DNA of 64,000 nt from Hofstenia miamia (lineage: Eukaryota > Xenacoelomorpha > Acoela). Below are positions 10,906-21,149 of this stretch, piece by piece. Numbering within the stretch: the first letter of the stretch is position 1; every line of letters begins with the position of its first letter. The notes under the pieces are model-generated. The model searched no databases and had not been told where the DNA came from. It saw only the letters and a program-made list of their open reading frames with translations. The position numbers were made by a program, and so were the translations under genes. The DNA is taken from contig SCFE01000062.1 of assembly GCA_004352715.1 (NCBI GenBank), forward strand, positions 1,900,840 through 1,964,839. Reading direction: 5' to 3'.

Positions 10906-13740
10906 AATCATTCAAATTTTAATAGTCTATAATTCCTTCATTAGCTATTGCTTGTTGATCAAGTGTGCGTAAAAGTCCATAAAGTCAAAATATTTTTATC
11001 TCTCAAAAAAAATTGCACAATTTGCTTAGACATAAAAAATTATGCTATTATTTAGTAGGTTTTTAAGGTAAAAAAAGTCAAGAATATTTTGATAAGTTAA
11101 AATATGGATAAAATCGGCTATTTAATTCTTCAAGACAAACTGGATTTTCTAATGCCATTCTTGAATAAAGTTGTTCACAGATTCGCAAACTCTCAACAAG
11201 CGATCCCTCTTTTCTTTGAAAACTTCAAACATATTTTTTCATTTGAAAACAGCACTTTATGACACGTTTTAAGCAAACGTCCTTAGCTTAGCCCTAATTC
11301 TACTGGGAATTTTTCAAAATCAATGATTGTTTCTCCAAATAATTTTTAACCGACTATAAATCACGAACTAATCAAGATATTGAAAATCTGAAAATACGAC
11401 AAGATAGGAAATTTTCTGCTCTTTCTTTTTTTGACATTAATGCACAAACTGGTGCTGTTCGGTTCAGGTGCGCCTGGTCGGGGCTCACACAGGTTTTCTT
11501 CAGAAAACAAAATATTTCAGGGTAAGAATTGGAAGAGGGCGAAATTTTCATTCCCAGGCCCGTCGTATTAGGTGTTCATTGCGGGCCCATATCTCGCAAA
11601 TCTCGTCCCGTATTTTGAAAATAAACAATCTCATTGAAAATTTATATTCCTTAAAATAAAAAATAAAATGAAATACACATAAAACAAATCAACATAAATT
11701 GCACAAGTTCTACTTCAGTTATGCTCTGGGCCGACATCTAGCTTCCATTTGCAGTCTGGATAAGGCCATCCATGCTAAAATCACTTTCGCTTTGAGCGTT
11801 GACTATGGCTTACATTAAGTAAACCTTGGGTAGACTTGTTTGTTTTAGTGAATACTTCTGTGTGAAAAGCATATTAAATCTACATTGTTCGTGGTTTGAA
11901 TTCTAGCAAAAATTTAAGATGAATTATCATTTTGCTTGACTACAAGGCAACATGTATTTATTGATTAAGTTTATTCTTTTAAACAATTATGCTTAAGCAT
12001 TAAAAGAAGATAAGAATACGAACAGTATTGAGGATATCGGTTAACCAATTTTTATAAGGTCCCGTCCATTTCCAAGATTCTCATCGCTGTCCTGTTTTGG
12101 CTTAAAATGTCACTGTGCCCATCCCGTTTCCAATTCTGCGCAGGGTAGTTGTAGTTCCCAGGGATTAGACCACTTCATTATCTGATCACTAAGTGTGCAA
12201 TGAATTTGTATATTTTTGCGAAAAATCGGGTTTCTTATTAAAAAACGTCTTATTTGCATGTACTTCTGGTATAAGAAATCTACGTGATTGTATGGGCAGG
12301 CCTAACCTCATGGTTGTGTCAATGTAAGAGGCTTTCAATATTTCCTAACAGGCTTGGATACAAATCGATGTTTTACATAAAATTAACACAAGTATAAAGG
12401 TTAAGGTCGTCTCAATTTTTAGGTCAAAATAAGGTCAAAATTTGTGTGATTGTGGCATTGGAATTTTAAAAATTGAAATTATTAAAAATTATCACTATTA
12501 AAACTATAATGAAGAATTAAATTTTTTTGGTTTAAAAAAACACTTCGTAGCCAAATTGCGTTAAATTTGTTTTCAGTTATGCGCGTAAATTTCCGAAACA
12601 ATGGCATTGATGTTTTTTAGTAGTTATTTGAAAATTTGTGAAATTAAACGAATTTTCAGTATTTTAAATTTTCATCTCTATGAAGTCTAATTGGTCATTA
12701 CTTTAAATTTCTGTCTGCGCAATTGCTTAAAATCAAACACCTAATCATCTCCCAGTTGTGCTAGAACTTGCAAAATTCCATAATGACTATAACCAAAATA
12801 TATCTACTTTCTGTAATTTAGAATTGTTAATCACATTCAGACGAAATTATTTTAGTTAGACATGAAAATCTATCCATTTTCCATTAAAATGTAAATATTA
12901 AAATTTAAAGTAAAGCACCTCTGTGTGGACAATTGATTACAGTAAACTTTATTGTAGTACGTCTGCGCCAAATAAGCTTCTAAAATGCCTTCCTGAGCAA
13001 TTAAAAAAGATTTAAGCTTTTCTCAATTTGTTCTAAAGAATTTATAGCCAAACTTAAAATGTTTTCTTAAAAGCAGTAACTTTCTAAAAGTATACTTCAT
13101 TTCTCATGACATCTCCACTTGAGGTTGAGGTTACTTCAATCTTTAGCAGGCTTGCGCTCTTAAATAATATTATTGCTTATAGCAAATCCGTATTATTTTT
13201 AGACTTGGTTAAAAGCAATTTTTTTAATATAATGCGCTCAATGAAGTACATTTCTGAGATAGATTTCACGTGTTTCAATTTTCAATGTTTTAGAAAGCTC
13301 CTGTTTATATTAGTGGAAATTGTGTGATTTTAAATTAAGATCTCCATATTAATGTTAGGAAAATATAGACCTTTATGGCTAATTTTGCTTCAATAAATCA
13401 GTGAATATGGATTTACAAACCTTTGCTTTGTTAAGTTCTTGTTTTTTTCTTTTATTCTAGTTTTACTCTAGTATTCAAAGGAGATATGACAAAAATGATT
13501 TGATTTTAGTAAACTACAAAAAATTTGACCCCAAAAATTCAGTGCAAACTTTCCATTAGAAAGAAATTTAGGAACCTGATGATCAACCCGGTTGTTGTGA
13601 TCCAAGACATTTGGTACCAAATATCGAAAAAGTGTTGTATTTGTGACCTCAAAGAAAAATAATTTACTCACTACTGTGGGGGACTTGCTGCCCTAACCAA
13701 CCTAGAAAATTTGGGGGTGTGAAAAATTTTCATAGATGTT

Positions 13741-13997
13741 ATAAATAAATAAATAAATAAATACATATATGTATATATATATANNNNNNNNNNNNNNNNN
13801 NNNNNNNNNNNNNNNNNNNNNNNNNNNNNNNNNNNNNNNNNNNNNNNNNNNNNNNNNNNNNNNNNNNNNNNNNNNNNNNNNNNNNNNNNNNNNNNNNNNN
13901 NNNNNNNNNNNNNNNNNNNNNNNNNNNNNNNNNNNNNNNNNNNNNNNNNNNNNNNNNNNNNNNNNNNNNNNNNNNNNTATATATATATATATATATA
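13741..13997. repeat. (ATAA)n plus (TA)n microsatellite with 194-N gap
   Basis: A tetranucleotide run of ATAA units at 13741-13762 merges into TA repeats. Unknown bases fill 13784-13977, and TA repeats resume to 13997. Open frames through this gap are artefacts. Confidence 0.95.
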
Positions 13998-16448
13998 GTA
14001 CTAAAATGTAAATTCAAAGCAAAAGATTTTAAAACGTTTGTAATTGGGCTACACAATGTGTAACATCTAGGCGATATAAATACAATAACACAAAACTGAT
14101 TTTAACAACACAGGGTTAAATTTAAACTACCACATCATTTATGCCCCTAGCTTATCGATTCCAACATTTTTGAATAATATCTTTTTTTGAATGACAGTTA
14201 ATTAGTGCTTGCAGTGCAGCATTTCAAATTTATAAGTAGTTATAATTGTCTGATTATGATATTTCAGCAACGAAGTTCATTGCTCAAACCAAAAAAAGAA
14301 TTATTAAGTGCTTAAATAGCTAGGAAAACTTAAACTGCGCTCTGTAGATTAAGTTTTATTATTACTAGATATTGAAATTGTGTACACCAGAGGCAAAATA
14401 TTATCAAGGAGAAAGATGTAGCATTTCCAATAGAACTCAAACCCAAATACTTTATTGATTATCACATGATTATTTTTAGTAAACTTAAGAGCACTAAATA
14501 TTAAAAATGTAAATTCTTAGACAATATCTTTGTGTTATAAACTAACCAAGATTGTACAATTACAATAGTGCGATTGTATTCTCTTTTTGAAAACTCTTGA
14601 TGTATTTCATCATTATGATTCATTACTTTAAAAACTGACGAAATTTCTAATTTGATGGGTCTGATTTGAAGAATATTCTTGCAATGTTTTATTTTATTGT
14701 CATTGTAAATCCAGAGCTACCTAGGAGAAGTAAAGCTTCCTCTAAATGCCCGAGGATCCCAAAAGTTCGAATAGGTTGACGACATTGGCAAATTTGATAG
14801 ATGAAACTTCTCTATTTGAGCATTGGCATTAACAGTGTTCCAATGGCAATAGTTTTTTACCAATTCAGTTTCGATTGAGGCCCATTCTATCGAAATATGC
14901 GTCTAAGTAACACTCAGCAGCACCAGGCAGATTATATTTGATTAATGTCTGGATATGTAATCATACTCTTTTAACTAAGGCCCTGGTGGCAATCTTACAT
15001 TAATGCATAATCATGCTTGAGGCCTTAAGATTCACAAAAAAGTTACCCTAAATCGAAATTCTTATATATTTTAAAATGATTAGCCAAACCTTCAACTCAA
15101 TATTCTGCTTTGAGAAGATAAGGCTTTAATTACTATATTTGTGTTATTCTTAGTAATGAAATAAAAAACGTTTATTTTATTTTGCATTAGACATTAACAA
15201 ATACATTTATAAATGAATTTTGAAGAGTTCTCAAGTTGGAGAACGAAATGAGTGCTAACTACTTTTTTAAAGTGCTTGTAAACGGTGAACATACATTGTG
15301 CTGTTTTATTGAACTTTTTGTGAAAATTTATTGAAGAGTATCATAAACCTTTAATATTCAAAGCAAGTATCACAAATGGCTAAATATAGAATTCTTGCAG
15401 CAACAGTAAATTAGTGATGCAGTACTTTTAACACATCCAACTCAAAATCCGCTTCGATGCAATCTTAATTATTTATTACGGCAAAATAGAGGTGTTTTGG
15501 AAGGGGGCTCCGAAGGCTGAGGCCCCACCCGTTATTCAAAAACTCCAAATGGGACACAAACACACCTGCCCATTTTCATTCATTTTGAAAATTTTTGAAT
15601 TTGTAAGAGTTATTGAATTTATGTAATGATTCACGTTCAAAACAGACAATGGTGACAAAAATTTAATGTCAATATTGTTTTTGGAAACACTTAAAAACTT
15701 ATATAAATTTGTTAAAATTTTGTAAATTTTAGTAAATGTACCACCAATATTTCTAAAATGTCTTACAAATTTGTAAATATGATATATTTTGATAAATTTA
15801 CCTGGTGGTGTGGGGACTTCGGTACTGAATTCCTGCCCTGGGTCCCTACTGCGAGGATTACTATCAACATCATCACCAAAGAGTGACAATATCGATTTAG
15901 CATGGGCCCGAACCCAAAACCCGATCAGAATATTAACCACCTCAATAGTGATTAAAAAAATAATTTTTGGATCAAAAAATCTCAGCTTTGATGTCAGTTC
16001 CCGCCCTCAGTGGTACTGAGCCAATACCCGAGCCCAGCCCGACCCGAAATCTGGTCGGGCTTATTCAGCTACCTGATGTCATTCTCGAATCATCACAAAT
16101 GAAGTTGGCAGTAGATAATTAAGTAAAAGACCTACTGGTCATATGTTGGAAATACAACTGATATTTTATTTGGCATAGTTTTTGTAGCGTATTATAGTTA
16201 GAGCAATTAGTTGTTGTAAATTGAAAGTACGCATATGGACAAAACTAATATAATTAAAGCCGGTATGCGTATACATGAACCTCTTATGGATGGATGCAGG
16301 TATTAGAAGTACCTCATCTGTACAGCCTTACTGAGCATTGATATCACAATCTTGTCCTCATCTATTCTCAATTATGTAGCATAGTATAACAGCCGCAGAC
16401 ATGGTTATTAGTCAGGGGTGTGCCCAGCTGTTTTCTGAGAAAGGGAAC

Positions 16449-16450
<2 letters not shown>
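13998..16450. other. intron region with GC-richer patches, no gene recognised
   Basis: Mostly AT-rich. Patches at 14710-14930 and 15480-16080 are clearly more GC-rich. The second contains CCCGA-type repeats and a perfect 9-bp hairpin (AGCCCGACC, arms 16036-16044 and 16053-16061). Translations of these patches do not show a known domain. Confidence 0.5.
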
Positions 16451-16481
<31 letters not shown>

Positions 16482-16681
16482 NNNNNNNNNNNNNNNNNNN
16501 NNNNNNNNNNNNNNNNNNNNNNNNNNNNNNNNNNNNNNNNNNNNNNNNNNNNNNNNNNNNNNNNNNNNNNNNNNNNNNNNNNNNNNNNNNNNNNNNNNNN
16601 NNNNNNNNNNNNNNNNNNNNNNNNNNNNNNNNNNNNNNNNNNNNNNNNNNNNNNNNNNNNNNNNNNNNNNNNNNNNNNNNN

Positions 16682-16712
<31 letters not shown>
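16413..16712. repeat. transposon-end-like sequence, (TA)n and 200-N gap
   Basis: A CAGGGGTGTGCCCAG motif at 16413, which resembles a DNA-transposon terminus, is followed within about 25 bp by a TA array (16452-16481). Unknown bases occupy 16482-16681, and TA resumes to 16712. A TA array also sits next to a similar GC-rich end (reverse complement CAGAGGCGCACC) near 18436 and 21258. Confidence 0.5.
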
Positions 16713-16714
<2 letters not shown>

Positions 16715-18274
16715 ACATATTTGCATAGATATTCCTACATTTAGTTGATAAATTCATTATTCTGAAGATTTTAAGATTACTCAAGAAACATTATTAGGAA
16801 AATTGAATAGTCTGCGCTTTTGACATGCTAGTTATAATAGAAAAGTTAATATTAAATAAAAGCCTAATTATTCAATTTGAGGTTTACTATTTCCTATATC
16901 TCTTCTTCTGTGCCATATTTTTCTAACTAAATTTCAAATTAGCAAACGGAATCGGTATAGGGAATATTTATGTTATAAATTATTAAAAGTAAATATTTTT
17001 CTCTACACTTATACAGCCAATTATAAGGGTGGCTAACACACTTATGTGCTCCGTGGTTCAGTAGGTGAAGGGAATGTCGAACACAGGCTGCCCTGTTAAC
17101 TGATCTTAGTTTCAGTAGAAAGCATTTTCTTTCTTTTGTGGTAGAATCATTTTTAGATATTACTTTACCTTTTACCGCTTAGTAAATCTAATCAAAAACG
17201 TAAGCCCAATCATTGTCAAGCTTTAATTATGCCCCTTAATTCCAATTCGGCACATTTTTATAACGCTTGTTAAGAAATTTTCTGGAATTTTGCAGCATTC
17301 TAGACTAAAGTTGAGTGTTAGAAACTTCTAATAAAATCTGCTCACTGAAATCGAAAATTCTAAATTGGGTTTTTCAAGAGTATATATGTACAATTTCACA
17401 AGTCTGTTGAGGAAATTCACAAGTCTGTTGAGGAAATGTATAGCATTTACTAAAACTGTTGCGTAATAGAATAATTTTTTGAATGCAGTTGAATTTTTTC
17501 AATAGCTCCATCTAGCCCCAGCTCACTGCAGATCCACCTTCCATTTCAACTCCTGTTAACAGAAGAAGGAGCAGGACTGGGGATCATTTCGTGCTGCCAC
17601 AAAATACCTTTTGTTACATTTTGTAACTTTCCATAATTTGAATTTAATACTTTACTTCTGTATTGTTTTTAGTAGAGGTGCAACGTAATTCACCATATTT
17701 TACTACAAGTAAAAATACAGAAAATATGTTCAAATAATTTTCACTTTAGCAAAATATAATGTCATAAACATTTTATTCAAAATGGCAATATTTCCCATTG
17801 CTAGTGTAGGTCTTGGTAATTATTGGAATGAAATAATATATTAAAAATCAAGAAATTAACATGTTTTGTGCTGCATAAAAACCATACATAACACATTAAA
17901 ACTTTTTTAAAAAAAATCATCGATATGATAAGACAACGAAAGATACGAAAAATATATGTTAAATGTTGCTAGTAATCATAATCACTGAGAGCAGATTTCG
18001 TTCTGTCTTAGATACCTTATGTAAAAACTGGGATCATGGCTTAATTTCTTTAGGCTTGACATCACAATAGATGTCTGACAGAAGATAACAATGTTGCGAC
18101 ATAAGGTTAATGTTATGCCTTTAATATACAAAAAAGTGAATTCAGTGATAGAAGAATAATATATTTTTTGGTCATCAAACTGTGCTCTACACTCTTCTAA
18201 GGAATCCAATATATCAATCGTTTCCTATTATTGCAATAATTGTAATATCAATTAAATATTGCTTACAACTGCAG
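16713..18274. other. intron region, no gene recognised
   Basis: AT-rich. A 21-bp unit is tandemly doubled at 17395-17436 (TTCACAAGTCTGTTGAGG plus AAA). A patch at 17505-17590 is GC-richer. CTCCGTGGTTCAGTAGGTG at about 17049 is weakly tRNA A-box-like. Confidence 0.5.
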
Positions 18275-18293
18275 ATAGAATAGAACAAATGCN

Positions 18294-18295
<2 letters not shown>

Positions 18296-18326
<31 letters not shown>
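18296..18326. repeat. (TA)n microsatellite
   Basis: TA array just after the single N at 18293. The equivalent array in copy B is at 21118-21148. Confidence 0.95.
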
Positions 18327-18327
<1 letters not shown>

Positions 18328-20954
18328 CATGACTGTTATAGGCATACATTTCATGAGGAATGGAAGCATCTGTGCTCTGTTGAGGTGGGGAGGGGAGGGG
18401 AACGTTGCCCCAGTTCCCCATCTAGGTGCGCCTCTGTTGTTAGTATCTTATACTAAGAAAATCAAAATATGTTCCAGATTCGTGCTTTGGCAAAACGTTA
18501 CCACATTAGAATCCGCGATTGAAGTCTGCCACGATACATTTAAATTGCTTAGAACGTTGACTTAACTCAAGTGTTTGATCTTTTTATGTTTTTTATCTAG
18601 GCCCTTCTTTAAATTTGAAAAGTTGCATGATTGAATTACTAATTTTTTAGTAAATATCCCTAAAGTTATTTGTCTTCTGCTACTATATAAATGCCTTCTC
18701 TTAAAGTAGAAAATGTGTTATTAAAAATAACAACTACAAACTAGGCCAATGAAATCGAAGCCTTCAGTTAACATTTTCTGACATTATTTTCGTCTATTTT
18801 TTGCAATCACTATTTATAATAGGTTCGCGTTAATTGGATAAATTTATAGTTTATGTTTTTGAAGAATTGATGTTTTTCTCAAATATGGTGCCATTGTATA
18901 ATTGAAACTATATTATAGAAAATATTAATGAAAACTAGAATATTGTGTAAATAATTTTCCATACAAGCCTACCCAACGTTTGAAAAGCTAACAGGGTTTA
19001 CTAAATGTTAAATTATGACAAATTATATTTTAAATGAATTACCATGTACCATAATATAAAGTGTATTTTATTAATATTTGCGTAAAGACAGTACGAACTA
19101 TTCGCTACAATACAGAGCATCAATATAATAATCTTTGAATTATCTCTGTAAGCTTCTGGATTTGATTGAAAAATACTTTTTAGGCATTCACCTAAGGATC
19201 TTTTTTGAACTTGGCCAAGCTATTCAAATGTATGAACTCTTCAAATGTGTTCTTATGAACACATATTCGAATGGAATGACATCAGGACGGTTGATAATGC
19301 ACAATCTTAAAGCTGTCCAAACACTATCCCTAGCCATATTAGCTAGAGAGTGCTGAATGAAAGTATTCAGTCTTTTCACAAAGGACATAGTTATAATGAC
19401 ATTATAATTTACTAATTATTGGTATAAGACATAGGGGATAGCCTGTCTTAATAAATGGCTTTATATGCTTTTAATAAAGCTGTAATTTTTCAGGCTATTA
19501 CAATCGAAATGAACATTTGCCAATGAACTGCTTGCGTCAAGTTTTGAATAAATATTCAAAAAATACTAATTACTATTATAATATAAACGTTTTTGGAATA
19601 AACACCAGTTTCCGCAGACAATGCTTCTCACCTTGAAAGTGCATAAACCTCCAAGTCTAATACAATTGGTTAATATGTATTTATTAGCTAATGTTCTCTG
19701 AAAGTATGCATGAAATATATGAGTAGATGTTAGAGAATCTGCATAACAGTAAAATTCACTAAAATTAGCAACAAGAGTTATATTTATTCTATAAGTAGGA
19801 AGATTTTTTCAAGTCAAAATATCATTGAAATTACAGTTCATGGGCATTTTTGCAATACGGTAATTGAGACCTAGTTTCCTCAAACAGTGCTTCCTCAAAC
19901 AGTGCTTTTTGAAAGATATCTTAATGTCGAAAAATCTCGTTACATCAAGTTTATCCTTTGTAAACAATGTTATTAAAGACAAATTCCAATTTAATATTAA
20001 CTACTTTTCTGAGATGTCGAAGTCATAATCGTTAGTAAATTCCTTGTTCTTTGTTTGAAATAGCAGTTTCTTGCAGTGGCGACTCCAAATATTTTGAAAT
20101 GTTTCAATTTTAAATTGATTTCTATGGCCTTTAAACACAAGTGAAATATTCAAAGTATAATTTCTATGCCAAAATTCCATACAAAGTATACTTAAATGCT
20201 ATTTGTAACTAACAATTAGTTTTTTCCATGCACACTGCTGTTCTGGGATTTCAAAAATTATAAATTTTAGGCAAGATTAAGATGAGTGCAGTTGGCATCC
20301 CATTGTATTTGGGTTAGGATTAAGGTACTTCCTGAAGGCTTCAAAACAAATATAAGCTAAATCTTCATTGTAATGTTTCAGGAACAAATTGAAAAAAATA
20401 TTCCTCGAAATGTCATTGAGTGTTAGAAATGTCACCTCCTAAATGAAAAAGTTAAGATATTTATTTCTGATAGCCTAACTCTATAATTGCCTCTTGTGTG
20501 AATGTAATTATACTCATATCAAAAAAAGCGAAAATTTTTTGTTTCAAAATTGTGTGTTTTTATCACTTTTACTTTAATTTGCCTAATGTTAATACAATAG
20601 AGCTTGATTCCTGCAGAACTCAAGGTGAAAATATAATTTTTGTTATACATTTTTAATAATAGCACGTGTTGAGGTTTAGAAATCTAAAGAAACTACTTAC
20701 TGGATATTTTCACAATATGCATGACAGAGCTTAGAATAGAGGTATTTGGAAAGTTTGATAAAAATTAGCACCTACATAATATCTAAAATCGTACTAGCTA
20801 TAGAAATTGAACAGTAAAAAATAAAGTAAGAAGTCGACAAATTAGATAACTGCTAAGTACTAATTCCTAGCTAAGAGATTCCACAATATTGCACTACTCA
20901 TAAGTTTTTATTAGCCTTTTGTAACATTCTGCTTGAAAATATTAATTGATTTAG

Positions 20955-21087
20955 AACTCCTGGAACAAACCATGGCTGTGACCCATATATAAAAGTGTTT
21001 TTGCTTCCTGACGATAGACGTTTCATGACAACTCGAATGAAGAAAAAAACCACGAATCCAGTATTTGACGAACAATTCTGCTTCATT
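20955..21087 (+). CDS. synaptotagmin C2A exon, copy A
   Basis: Acceptor ATTGATTTAG ends at 20954 and donor GTAAGT starts at 21088. Phase 2 in, phase 0 out, 133 bp. It encodes C2A loop 1 and the following strands: GCDPYIKVFLLPDDRRF, then MKKKTTNPVFDEQFCFI. DPYxKV, LLPD and NPVFxExFxF are hallmark synaptotagmin C2A motifs. The Asp of DPY is kept; the earlier loop-1 Asp is replaced by a TPGT stretch. An identical exon exists at 23835-23967. The length is not a multiple of three, so only one of the two can be spliced into the message without a frameshift. This copy or the next is probably an assembly duplicate. Confidence 0.85.
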
Positions 21088-21096
21088 GTAAGTTCN

Positions 21097-21114
21097 ATAG
21101 AATAGAACAAATGC

Positions 21115-21149
<35 letters not shown>

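Larger units (their letters stand above)
6753..13740. other. large synaptotagmin intron, mostly unannotated
   Basis: Intronic, AT-rich. It contains a (TA)n array at 7438-7460, an inverted pair of about 150-bp repeats (7830-7990 and 10755-10905), a Tc1-like end at about 7379-7393, a SINE-like fragment near 9050, a GC-richer patch at 11460-11620 that starts CAGGTGCGCCTGG, and a C-rich patch at about 12058-12180. No exon with a recognisable domain was found. Confidence 0.6.
18275..21095 (+). repeat. 2.8-kb tandem duplication, copy A
   Basis: Nearly identical to 21097-23975. Both copies start ATAGAATAGAACAAATGC plus a TA array and end after the same C2A exon and donor. A single N sits at 21096 exactly between them and another at 18293 in the TA array. 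Copies differ by scattered substitutions and small indels, for example a doubled segment of about 46 bp present only in copy B at 21652-21697. Most likely two haplotypes, or overlapping contig ends placed in series. A real recent duplication is not excluded. Confidence 0.95.

Noticed and set aside
13468-13671. 67-codon minus-strand frame in a less AT-rich patch
   Set aside because: Translation shows no family motif and is not continued on either side.
13739-14056. Open frames running through N gaps (also at 16368-16784, 37893-38273, 58421-58972, 61477-62228)
   Set aside because: They consist of TA-repeat Tyr-Ile runs and unknown bases, so they are not genes.
17045-17075. TGGTTCAGTAGGTG as a tRNA gene
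   Set aside because: No B box and no acceptor stem, so at most a SINE-like fragment.
18329-18565. 78-codon frame repeated at 21151-21387
   Set aside because: Repeated only because of the 2.8-kb duplication; no domain, and it spans a transposon-end-like segment.
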